Positions 1 to 11,800 of a DNA stretch of 60,000 bases are shown one piece after another (the stretch's first letter is position 1; every line of letters starts with the position of its first letter). This stretch comes from Glandiceps talaboti (taxonomy: Eukaryota; Hemichordata; Enteropneusta; Spengelidae). The stretch spans positions 2,990,501-3,050,500 of the forward strand of contig NC_135559.1 of the NCBI RefSeq assembly GCF_964340395.1. The letters are read 5' to 3'. The notes beneath the pieces were generated by a model, which worked only from the letters and a program-made list of their open reading frames with translations, was not told the DNA's origin and did not search any database. The position numbers and the translations under genes are program-made.

Positions 1-31
1 ACAGTCTACCCCTTTTGATTGAAGCGTCTTA

Positions 32-543
32 GGCCTAATAAAAAACTTGTGTGTTCCGGTTCCCCAACCCCACACCTAGTTTTTCACTGCCGACCCTAAA
101 CTCTTTTTTACATATTCGAGAAAAAATAATAAAATCACGAAAATTGTGAAGTCTCGCCAGAAATAATGCTTAAAAAAGACAATATAAAACTGTTCTTTCA
201 ATCTGTAATGGCTGTACATCTGATGAGAAGAAATAAACAACACAGAGACCATTTGGAAAACAATGGAAAACATAACTACCTGAACTAGACACTCACACAT
301 GAAAACAAATATAATATAATATAATAAAATAAAATAAAATAAAAAAAATCTACCTACCACACCTATTTTAAAATTGAGCATAATCGGAACCACACAATTT
401 TTTTTATTATAGTGTACAGTGGAGTCAACTCACCACATGAAAACAAATATAATATAATAAAATAAAATAAAATAAAAAAATCTACCTACCACACCTATTT
501 TAAAATTGAGCGTAATCGGAACCACACAATTTTTTTTATTATA
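32..543. mobile_element. MITE family A, copy 1 (partly duplicated)
   Basis: Starts TTA|GGCCTAATAAAAAA and shares its body with 34024-34365 and 36270-36644 (for example ccgaccctaaac and aacaatggaaaac). The right part, with the inverted end (aaccacacaatttttttt), occurs twice, at about 299-411 and 439-543. Confidence 0.6.
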
Positions 544-565
544 GTGTACAGTGGAGTCAACTCAC

Positions 566-683
566 CACCACGTACGACTACCTTAAATTGCCTGCCGCTG
601 GGGGCACTGTTCATGATCTGAGACGTGTTTATATCATTAGCTGCTATCGCATGTATGATATACTTGTTGCACGACAGGGTAGT
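566..683 (-). CDS. putative internal exon on the minus strand, possibly of the same secreted-protein gene
   Basis: Acceptor tctgtcag (684-685) and donor GGTG|gtgagt (565). The only fully open frame reads SCNKYIIHAIAANDINTSQ then MNSAPSGRQFKVVVRG. It starts in phase 0, while the exon at 2171 ends in phase 2, so an exon between them would be needed if they belong together. Not recognised. A tandem duplication abuts its donor. Confidence 0.35.
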
Positions 684-2170
684 CTGACAGATAAATACAA
701 AGATATGAAATTTAAAAATTCCAAAGAGAGATTTCAAATTAAATCATACCACCCATGGTCCATGTACAGGCTAGTACAAATCATACTGGAGTTTAAACCA
801 TCAATTTGGAAGAAAGACAACAAAACATGTGAAAAGAAACTTGCAAATGGTATGATAATTTTAGGGAAAAAAATCAGCTTTTTAATCTCTAGGAAGTGCA
901 CATATGATTATACAGACAACAAAAACCATGTATAATATGTTTGTGTATCGTTACACGATCACAAACAGGTATGACAGATGATTTCACCGTTGGTGGCGCT
1001 CCTGTTATCTACATGCAGAGTACGAGTGCAAACAAATCTATACATTGGTAATACAGGTGAAGACAAGTTTTGTTTACGACACCACGCACCCAGTATATGA
1101 AAGGTCAGCTCGCTGTTCAGATTTGAACAATGACCATTGAAATAGCCAAAGGTTTTTCACTTTCGGTAGCCCAGTTGTACCGAGTTATCTCAGTGATTTT
1201 GGTGATTCCTTACTTTTAATTAGAGAACATTGCAATTCATTGTAAATTTTAGTCACAAAGTAAAGTCGATGTTGTATCGCGTATCGCTAGAATGTAATGC
1301 GATCGAGACTGTCGTAAATAACGACGTTTGTCCCTGACCCCATATAAGGTCAAGGATGTCTGGGGCAATCCAAACTCAGTTTATTCTGCAAAATATAAGT
1401 ACAGGAAGTTGGCCGAGGTGCATTTGGCGCTGATTAGGTTTTCCCACTACATGTACAGTTATACCACACTTCCCTTTGTGTAGTCCTGCTTCCATGACGG
1501 TGCACGAGTCTGTATTACCATGGATGTATTAGTGAGACTAATACATCCATGGTATTACTGACTGGAGGGACAATTGTCAGAATCGAGTCCCGAATTCCTC
1601 CGTATGCAAGCAGGACTACCCTTTGTGGTGATAACGTGATGACATCCTGTATCACGATATCACCCTCTCCTATTTTCACATATACACATTCAAACCAGGC
1701 CATCGTAGTTGGTTGTCAAGAGCAAAGTGGTATTAATCGAATTGTAACTTTTTAATGTTGTACACACATAATATATATACAAAGAATTTCCACTGGAATA
1801 TTTTCGATCGCTCGATCTTTCTGAAGTCCATGATTTTGCTTTTCAATTAATTATAACAAAAATACAGCCTCCTACCCCGTCATCCTACGACCAACTATAT
1901 TGAATTACATGTTTTATTACAGTGCCTCAAAGGGGAAACTATTGCTGTAGGTTTTGTCCATTCGTCCGAAATAAATCACTCCAGGTCATGCCATGCTATG
2001 GTGAATATTAGATAGTGTGCATCATATAGGTCACTCGGCTAGAAACTGCTTCTTGATACGAAAATTGGCCAAAAACTAGTGTTTTGTCTAAACACAGTCA
2101 CTGTGGTCTAAATTAACTCTCACCTTGGCGTTATAAAATATGCAAAGATATGACCCAGATTTACACTTAC
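684..2170. other. non-coding between two putative exons
   Basis: Apart from the inverted repeat at 1470-1640, I see nothing. I looked for a minus-strand exon linking 2171 and 683 and found none convincing. Confidence 0.5.
1470..1640. repeat. imperfect inverted repeat
   Basis: Core hairpin taccatggatgtattagt / actaatacatccatggta with a 3-nt loop at 1517-1555. An outer, weaker pair is gtagtcctgcttcc / gcaagcaggactac. Likely a decayed foldback element. Confidence 0.65.
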
Positions 2171-2379
2171 CCACACTGACGTCTTTCACACCGAGTCATA
2201 AAAAGTTGCTCAATATCAGCTGGCGTTCCACTACCTGAAAATGTACTAGGATTTCGCCATCGGTTGTTGTCAGATGGGTCTACTTCCCGTAGGTCACGAA
2301 TGGTACCTGCAGCTGACGTAACTGGATTCCCTACAATAAGGAGACTAAAGGCAGTCATAGCAATACAACTGAGATTCAT
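2171..2379 (-). CDS. putative first coding exon of a secreted protein
   Basis: Minus-strand ATG at 2379 opens MNLSCIAMTAFSLLIVGNPV, a typical signal peptide with a likely cut after TSA or SAAG, followed by a polar stretch (IRDLREVDPSDNNRWRNPST) and a Cys-rich end (TRCERRQC). It reaches TGTGG|gtaagt, an excellent donor at 2170. 69 codons plus 2 nt. I do not recognise the family; the downstream exons would lie at lower coordinates or beyond the window. Confidence 0.5.
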
Positions 2380-2763
2380 TTTGTATCAGTTGTGTCAAAG
2401 ACTCTGGATCCACAAAATGAATGTAGTAGTGAAACAGGAATATAGAGATGTACAGGCGTTACTGCGGAAAAAAGTGTTATTACGAATTGTTGTGGCACCC
2501 TGTTTCCTGGAATTTGTGAAAAATTACTAGTCAACACATGCGCAAAACATTGTTTGGACTAGTATAGGGCTTTACTTTTAGTTTCGCAAAGGTGAGATCA
2601 CGCGATTGGGCTGTAAAGTAACCAACCAACCAACCAACCATGTCAGTTTCACCACAAAGTCTTAGTCTGCAGTATAAAACATTTCCCGCCAAAGTTAGTC
2701 AGAACTTTTAGAAACCCTTTGATTTCAGTTTTGTTGAGATAATCCAGTTCTCATTTCTTTGTA

Positions 2764-3643
2764 TATACATACATGTATACAAGTTATGCACACACGTACA
2801 CATGCATACACACACGTATGTACGTACATACATATTACATACATGCGCATTTACACATGTACGTATGTACGTACGCACGCACATGCATACATACATACAT
2901 ACATACATACATACATACATACATACATACATACATACATACATACATACATGCACACATCCATCCATACATACATACATATGTACATACATACATACAT
3001 ACATACATACATACGTACGTACGTACGTACATACATACATACATACATACGTACGTACGTACCTGATACATATGTACATACATACATACATACATACATA
3101 CATACATAGACATACACACACATACATACATACATACATACATACATACATACATACACACACATACATACATACATACGTACGTACGTACGTGCATACA
3201 TACATACATACATACATACATACATACATACAGACATACATACATACATACATACATACATACGTACGTACGTACGTGATACATATGTACATACATACAT
3301 ACATACATACATACATACATAGACATACACACACACACATACATACATACATACATACATACACACACATACACACATACATACATACATACGTACGTAC
3401 GTACGTGCATACATACATACATACATACATACATACATACATACAGACATACATACATACATACATACACACGTACATACATACACACATACATACATAC
3501 ACACATACATACATACATACATACATACATACATAGATACGTACATACATACATACGTACGTACGTACGTACGTACGTACATACATACATACATACATAC
3601 ATACATACATACATACATACATACATACATACATACATACATA
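2764..3643. repeat. (ACAT)n/(GTAC)n satellite with higher-order structure
   Basis: About 880 bp of acat tetramers broken by self-complementary (gtac)n blocks and the phrase tgatacatatgtac, which recurs at 3063 and 3276. The larger unit is about 210 bp. The open frames here are repeat translation only. Confidence 0.9.
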
Positions 3644-4689
3644 AACAGTGACAAACTGATCTATCAACAAGGGGAAATATGGTTAAACTAGCATAGGTTC
3701 AAATACATTGTCCCATAATTCTGGTAGGGAACCCTGGTAAAATGACGGGGGGACTCAGGTAGATTTTACCTACTTGCCACTCTTAACAAAACACTGCATA
3801 TATATTGAATTGAGAATAATAATATTTTGTTTTTATTTCATCTACACATTACAACATCCTATATATACCTATAACACAAGACAGTTCTTTTCCTTCCTTA
3901 TCAATGTTTATTTGACCCACCCATCTTCAAATATTCGGTTTATTCTGAACATCGACTTGATCCATACATACAACTTGAAAAAAATTCTATTCTATGATCA
4001 GTATTTTTAATAAAAATTTCATAAAATTAAGTAATTTGAATTTGAATACAAAAATTTGCATATTGATATTCTCTGAAGCGTATAAGGTTTATTCTATGCA
4101 TGCAAATGATAAGAAATCATGCGTACCTTATCAATAATACATCCTTTATTATCCCTACTTTTCATTAAATATAAAACCAAGTAAGTTACAGTGTAGAGTT
4201 TTTGTTTTGTTTTGAGTTGTTGAATGTGTAGATATATATTTGGATACTCGGTTTTCATTGGTGCTGGTTCAATACAATCTCCATTCCAAATGAAATGGAG
4301 ATCATAACAGCATCACCAACGACATTCTGTATCTGTATCTTACACAGGGTTCTCCCCAGCCTTACAGGAGTGCTGGTTGCCCATTAATATTCATGAGATA
4401 AATCAATATCTGAAGATGTCAATCACAGGTTACTAGTACTCACAACCCCTGCTATTTAGGTAAACAATGGATTTCATTGAAAACTTTAAGGTTACATTTT
4501 CACAGCATTTTATAGTTGGTACCAAGCAGTGCTGGTCAGTATGGGGAGAACCCAGCTTACATCACAGGACAGTTCTTGTGTATCTTATTCTTATAAAATG
4601 GAAGCAACAAGAACAAAGTTCGAAATCCATTTCTAAGTTCGTTAATTTTATTCTGAATTATTGTCCAATAAGAGATTATGTGTGCAATA

Positions 4690-4960
4690 AGAGTCTTGTT
4701 GAGGAAATTGACAATACAGCGCCCTCGCTAAAATTGGGGGTATCATCACCTCATAGTACCGTTTCTTATGAGATTTGTCCTTTGGTATTCTGTAGAAATG
4801 TAAATCAGGGATGTTTTTTGTATAGTTCAGACATCAAGGAAAGCAGCAGTGCTCTATGATTAACAGAGTAACCTACACCATGTATACCCCCAAGGTGCAC
4901 ACAGACAGGAAGTAGGGCGCCACCATGGCAAATTTTGAAATGATCTATTGTCTGAAAAGT
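4690..4960. repeat. dispersed repeat C, copy 1
   Basis: Inverted copy of 48370-48600: gcagcagtgctctatgat, accatgtatacccccaaggt and gacaggaagtagggcgccac all reappear there as reverse complements. Confidence 0.7.
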
Positions 4961-5284
4961 GATAACGTCGCCTACTATCTCAGTACTTTCTCACAGTCAT
5001 AGAAAAGTATTTGTTAGAATTATCATAACTTACACAAGCCAACATTTTCTGAAATTTCAAGTAAATTTTAAAAGGCTTAAATGAATTTTTTGTGGTTTTC
5101 ATTTCTTATGCATTTATAGCACTGATGATAGATGCAACTAGTGAATCTATCAATTATTTTCAGTTTGTCATATGCATGATGTGATTTATCAAAAATAGAC
5201 AAATACTTGGGTTCGAAACTAAATTCTTTAAATGGGATTAGCATTACAGCAAAGCGTTTTGGAAGCATTTCTTCTGAAAACTCA

Positions 5285-5455
5285 AGATGTTAGGGACCCT
5301 CACAAAATAACGACTATGTTAGGGACCCTTACATAATATTGACAATGTAAGGGACCCCAAACAAAGACTAAATTAGGGACTCTTACATAATAATGATAAT
5401 GTTAGGGACCCTCACACAATAAAGACTAAGTTAGGGACCCTTACATAACAAGCAC
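5285..5455. repeat. ~30-bp minisatellite
   Basis: Six diverged copies of gttagggacccttacataat. Confidence 0.8.
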
Positions 5456-5717
5456 CATTAAAAATATTAAAATATGCAATTCACTCTTTCATACAGTGCA
5501 CTAATAATTTAAAGTTATGTACTAAAAGATATCTATAAACCACAACAAAAGTTATAAGTTATTAACATAATTCTACACTTTAAAATTGTTGAAATACATA
5601 CTTGTATATGTTTTATGCAGCTTTCTTTAAGGCAAGAAGAGGAAAAAGTCTGTTTGAATGTAGTCTCTCAGTATCCAAAAATTCCCGCCAAAAATCAATG
5701 AACAAAAGCTATGACTT

Positions 5718-5921
5718 TACACATAGAGAAGGCCTATGCTGTACAGCATCATTATTGGAACATTTAGGTTTTAGATACATCACAGACCTTCCACCAATAG
5801 GATACGCAACTGTGGTAAACATAGAGAAGGTCTATGCTGTACAGCATCATTATTGGAACATTCAGGTTTTAGATACATCACAGACCTTCCACCAATAGGA
5901 TACGCAACTGTGGTAAACATC
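5718..5921. repeat. 98-bp tandem duplication
   Basis: Two nearly identical copies starting catagagaaggcctatgct and ending ggatacgcaactgtggtaaa. Confidence 0.85.
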
Positions 5922-6754
5922 AAAGGATATCTGAATGTTTACAGCACATTGGTGGAGGGTCGGTGGATACCTCTTTCTTTAAATTGGCCCAGGCTGAGTT
6001 CATAACCTATTTATGAAAATACTTCCACAAATATCATTCTAGTGTAATGTTATTGTCAATGCATACCTTCTATAACATTACAATTGTCTTCTGGCATTGT
6101 TAGAACAGTTGACTGCACAGTAGGGATGTCCTAGACATTTTGTATAAGTATGATAAATTATGTCATCAGATCGTTTATATGTTAAATCTTAACTATGTTT
6201 AAGTTCTATCAGTTGCAATCAATGATTAAATAAATGTTCTTCAGTACGTAGAATACTGTGAGTACCTTTAAATACATGACAACAAAACATTCCCCAAAAC
6301 AGTCTAACTCAGCTTGTGTACATAAGTATCAAAGACGGATCCGAAAACAAGTACTCAATAAAAACAACAGTTGTCAAGATCTGACAGTGAGCACCTTTGT
6401 TTGATAATTTAAATCAAACTTCTGAAAAAGCTCACTGAGATGTGAAACTAGTTGTAAATTTAAGACATGTTCATAAAGTCTTTAAGTGTATGTTCAAATT
6501 GTTCAAGATTTTCACTTATTGGTTTTAGATTAGGGTCAAGTCTTTGACTTTCCTAGCCCTGAGACTTGTCATTACCATTTCTAATCTTATGATCCAAACC
6601 AATACCCAGCTCAATGTGTGTTTTTAAAACTAAATTGGTTCTGAGTTTGAAATTACCAAGAGCTGTATAAAATCCACCTGGAGCATTACTACAAACCCAA
6701 ATTGTTATCACTTCCTCATGTCTTGGAAGGTGGAGTTAGGTCATAAACATAACC

Positions 6755-6915
6755 ATTAGTTGATTATACCGCCACCTAGTGGTCAGCTGTAACTATGAAA
6801 TTTGTCATTCTAATGAGAATCATTGACCAAGACAGATTGAAAGCCCAATGCTAAAAAGTTGAACTGCTTGTGTGTTATAATCTTTGTAAATCATTTGATG
6901 CACCAAGATGATGAA
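6755..6915. repeat. dispersed repeat D, copy 1
   Basis: Matches 7975-8130 in direct orientation (cacctagtggtcagctgtaa, tttgtaaatcatttgat). Confidence 0.75.
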
Positions 6916-7826
6916 CATAGTTGGTAAATCTAGAATTATATTATATCATGCTACTATGCGCCATTCTGATTGGATAATAACTGTGGTAAAATCCCATTTT
7001 ACCACGGCTGGCAGTGGTAAAATGGGCCCCTAAACTAGCATATGAATAGTACATACAAGCTGAATGTGTTCGTTCTTATACCAATAAGTTAACACTTCCC
7101 CAGAGTAATAAGGTGTGTCAGGTATCCTGTACAATAGTTTGGGTTACAGTAGTCCAAATAATTCCACTGATGACCTTGCGATCGAAAGCAACGATCGATC
7201 AGTGGCTGCAACATCACTGATAAGGTACAAGTTCTCCCCATGCAACGAGCCGTCTCAGCGTCCTACTCTCGTTACGCGTTGAATCAAGCAACACCGATTC
7301 AACTTTTAACCATCAGTCAAGGTGCGTCAGGATTATTTCGAAACTGTACATTTTCAGGTTCGGTCAATGTTCAATTTGTTACCCATTAAATTAAAGTAGA
7401 CTGTAACGTCGTGTCTCTGATTTACTGTCTCGCGCTTTCTCCGATTCAACGCCGAGACATCTATTTTTAGCAGTGTACAAGATTGTATTGTTCTTATGAA
7501 AATATCCAAACAAAATTGTTACTTTCTTTGACCTCTTGCCCCCTTTTCTTTGTTGCTAGTTTTCAACGCGTTTTCGTTATGTATTATATGATGTAAATAA
7601 AGTAATTTATCAATGCAATGCAATGCATTGCAATGCAGTGTATGGTTGTGTTCATGCAGTGTGTGTGGGGGCTACATGAACGTATCCACTCATTAAAATA
7701 TGCTCGTTCCCGACGATCTATTACCGACGATCTTTTTCTGTACGTGCGAATTCGCCTTTTCGGGCATATAAATAACCACAGAATCACATTTAGAAGAAAT
7801 ATACACACATTTTGATATAATATAAT

Positions 7827-7968
7827 AGCAATAACTCCCGCCGAAGGCGGGTATACACTCGAATTTGGTACAATTCGCTCCATATAGCACTCGCCATTCG
7901 GCTCGTGCTATATGTCGCGAATTGTACCAAAATCTCGTGTATACCCGCCTTCGGCGGGGGTTATTGCT
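7827..7968. mobile_element. foldback element / long hairpin 1
   Basis: The arms (agcaataactcccgccgaag ... cttcggcgggggttattgct) pair for about 63 bp around a 14-nt loop near 7891-7904. GC-rich against an AT-rich background. No ORF. Probably a palindromic MITE. Confidence 0.8.
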
Positions 7969-7974
7969 TAAACA

Positions 7975-8130
7975 TATGGCTGATCATACCGTCACCTAGT
8001 GGTCAGCTGTAACTATAAAATTTGTCATTCTCATGAGAATCATTGACTGAGATGGAAAACTCAATCCTAAAAAAACTTTGAACTGTTTGTGTGTTATAAC
8101 CTTTGTAAATCATTTGATCTACCAAGCTGA
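7975..8130. repeat. dispersed repeat D, copy 2
   Basis: Second copy, 1.2 kb away. The long hairpin at 7827-7968 ends 7 bp before it. Confidence 0.75.
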
Positions 8131-8726
8131 TGATAACCATATGTAGTCAGTTATGAGCTCCTGTCAATATGTAATAAATTACTTCTGTTATGCCCTCCAT
8201 TTGTAAGGCTTCTCAGCTTGACATACAGCACTAAAAACACACTGAGCTAGGTGACAAGTTTTTAGGCTAGGACCTTCCAGGAGTGTTATGACCTGTGAAG
8301 GTGCAAATCTCTTTTCTTTATATTTGGCGGGAATGGTTGGAACAATAAGTAGACTTCAATTCTGTTTGAGCTTATGAAGTAAAACTTAACAAATATTCTT
8401 TCTAACTAAAAATGTTTTATCATATGACAGAAAAAAAATTGACGATAAAATTTTTGTTTACTATACATGCATTTATCATAAATTTTAGAATACTACATTT
8501 CATTAACAGATCCCCCCTATAGGATCACATTCAATTGTTAAGTTTATATGATTACAAAGTTATAATGAACTACATATTTTTACTACTATACATTTTTTTC
8601 ACTTTTTTTGTAATTTTCGTCAAAGACCTTGATCATTTTGGACAAAATGTCTTGATCACTATTCATGGGATAACTAAGGTATGATATCACCATGTGTTTC
8701 AAAACAGTAAGGATTTTGAATGGATT

Positions 8727-8880
8727 TTAGAATTTAGGCAGCGTTGGAAGAACAATGGGGACCTTGACTTGTTTTACTTTCTCCTCAGTCCATTTCTTCA
8801 GACGTTTCTTCAAATCTGGTGGATATCTCTCATAGCATCGTTTACATACTGGCTTCATGTCAACTTCCACAAACTTACTC
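8727..8880 (-). CDS. LIMS1: PINCH last coding exon (LIM5 end, basic tail, stop)
   Basis: Encodes [20 protein letters not shown], then [17 protein letters not shown] and ends VLPTLPKF before TAA (8729-8727). Acceptor ctatag at 8881-8882. The KKRLKK patch matches the basic tail of the family; the final 20 residues are not conserved with the vertebrate protein as I remember it. Confidence 0.92.
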
Positions 8881-11800
8881 CTATAGACAAAATATAACAA
8901 TTCAAAAAAATATCACATTTGACTCATATTTTTAAAGGTAGATTTCATATTTGGCAGATGATACACATCACATATCACTATTTTTTTTATACAAGTAGAT
9001 TTTTTACTTTTGATGGACACTGACTATCATCATATATAACTTATTAGTTTTTTTTAGTAGATTTTCTTAAATCCAATAGAAAGTGACAAACATCACACAT
9101 AACCGAGTTAAAAAAAAAGGTAGGTTTCTTAGTGCTAAGAGACCTTGACACATATCATATATCGGCTTCTCAAGGTAGACTACTGGCTACTCTTGCTCAT
9201 CACAAATGTAAGCTTAAAAGGGAATACCACTCCAGAAAATAAGGATATTTTCATAAACTTTGGGTGTTGGATGGATTTCTTACTTGTGATAGACATTGAC
9301 ATGGATCACACATGAATATTTTTTAAAGATATTCTTTTTTTTGATAGATGTTGACATAGTCTATAGGGTAGAGGGCGTCCTCACACATCAGTCAACCCTG
9401 GGAGAGAAGAGGCCAGTAAGGGCAGAACAACACAAAGTATCTCACAGTCTAATGTTGACACTGACGTCATAAGACTGATTCTTATCAAACAACATATCTA
9501 ACTTTCAAAATACTTCAACACTGATCACGTATATCTGTTTTCTTTCTTTGAGAGATTTCTTACTTCCAATAAAAATTATTTTTAGATTTCATACTTTGTT
9601 AGACATTGACCATAATCACGACTGATGTTTTGAAAAGGTAAATGTCTTATTTATGTCTGACATTGATATTGATCTCATATACCTGTTTTATTTTGTTTGT
9701 TTGTTTGTTTGTTTGTTGTTTGTTTGTTGTTTTTAACATTTCAATCATAATACAATAAGGACATGCAAATATAAAATTAAACAAACATGGACAAAACTTA
9801 CTTCAGAGTCAATCTTGCATCACAGCCAACACAGGAGAAGTGGTCTGGACACCAGGCTTTATTCATAGCAGTGATAGCTGTCAAACAGACAGAAATTGAT
9901 AATCAGTCATTTCATTGAACAATTAATTCTCTCAAAGTCTAATTATCCTGAAATTATCTGAAATTACTTTTACAAATATGGGAGTATGAAAAATATGAAG
10001 TGTTTTTATCTACGTTTCATTTCATATATTGCAGCAGCTGATATTTCTTTCCTGAAGTAATACAAAATACAACATTTTTGAAATATAATACCGTACTTAC
10101 ATGTGTTAGCGCCCTCACAGGTTGTTTAATAAAGTAACAGCACAGGTATATAACTGTTATTTTTAAAATGCATACTATCTTCATTGAAAGAAATGATGGT
10201 TGTCACACTAGGTTCATTGAAATACATTTGATATTCCATTTATTTTTTTCATTTAAATAATGTAGTATTCTTACCTTCCCCTCCAGTCACCACTTTATTG
10301 CATACAAAGCAGATATTACCGAATAACTAGAATTAAATATAAAACAATGAAATGAATCAATCTTTTCAAATACAATACTTCTAGTTTTCCAAGTCATTTT
10401 ATTTTGTTTTATATCTATACAAAATACTTTCCACAGAATCGACACAACCTTCAAAAAACAAAAATATCATTCTTGAATTCATTTCCAACTTTTGCAGCAC
10501 ATATATATAATGTGGACTTGCAGTTTGTTGGATTAATGTGTCAAGAGGCTCAGCAAGGATTGAGTTCTGTAGACTTAGACAAAATTTTCACAGCATACCA
10601 GAGACATATAAATCATACAAGGGAATTAGGATCATAAAGTCAATTCTGTGCCTTGTTGTCTTTCTAGTGCTATCAAGGTAGTGTTGCATTTGTTATGCAC
10701 ACATAAGAGAAATTCTATGTCTATGTAAACAAAGAAACCAGAGTTGTTTCAGTGATTACTGTTGATTGCAGTGAGCATCCCATTGAGTTTCTGCAGTCAT
10801 TGATGTTAACCCCACAGCAATACATTAGGCAATAACTTTCATCTTTTAGATCGCTAACCATTGATTGTACATGTATGTAGCCTGCACCCTTTGTGTTTGG
10901 CTTTCATCTTTGTAGAGTAAATGTTATTGAAACCATGAAATGATGTTTTTCTCTGAAAACGTGATACTTAAAAGTCACTGCAGTGTTTGGTGTCTCACAA
11001 TGATAATTTGTGGAACTATGCATATCATAAAAATTGTCAACCTCTACTGAGCAAACACAACACTATCTTTGTTGACCCTGTGATACACTTGTAAGTACCC
11101 TAAACCTATACATGATTACAGTAACAAGTTACAAGTGATATCTTACCTGGTTGTAGTGAGTCTCACAGTAGGCCATACCTTTCCTCTCATAATGCTTATG
11201 TCCAAGAAACGGCTTCTCACACTTAGCACACACGAAATGCTAAAAACAAAAATAAAGTGAAAATATGCAAATTAAAATGTTACACATAAATAAAAGTATA
11301 CTTGATGTGTTTTATGAAATTACTAATTTAAGAAAACTGACTAAAAGTTGGAAATTGTAAAGTTACAAATAATTCCAATAAAATTTCATGTGAAAGACTG
11401 AAAATGGATGACAGTAATGGTTACCATAGGAACAGTGGGCAGACATTTTCACCTACCTCAACATGCCAGGATTTTCCCAATGCATAAACAACACGTTCCT
11501 CAATTGGACGACGACAGGCACCACAGATAGGGATGCCCATTTTGTCATGGCAACGCAAACAATAGAGTTCACCTCTGACCTCTCTAGCATCTGATGTCAG
11601 CTCTTCACTGTAACAAAATGAAATCATTAGATTTGTCCTGATTGTCAACTAATAAGTATAATAATAGCAGGTGTAGGAAGAGGGGCTCACTGTTGGAACA
11701 AAATAACTGAAAACTACAATCTATGAAAGGAAATAGCGGTAAATAAAGAAACCCAGCCATATTTTTACAATTTTAATCAGACTGAGAGGGGTTTGACAGA

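Larger units (their letters stand above)
3644..8726. other. PINCH 3' flank: UTR and intergenic repeats
   Basis: No supported exon. Repeats include a copy of the 4.7/48.4 kb family (4690-4960), arrays at 5285-5455 and 5718-5921, diverged direct repeats 6755-6915 / 7975-8130 and a hairpin at 7827-7968. Where the PINCH transcript ends I cannot tell. Confidence 0.55.

Noticed and set aside
2708-3670. Long open frames (320, 267 and 244 residues) in both strands
   Set aside because: Translations of the ACAT/GTAC satellite; period 4 keeps all frames open.
4467-4859. 130-residue plus-strand open frame
   Set aside because: Overlaps dispersed repeat C and has no recognisable domain or splice context.
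7084-7460. CpG-richer stretch as a promoter of another gene
   Set aside because: No exon follows on either strand; the nearby foldback suggests repeat sequence.
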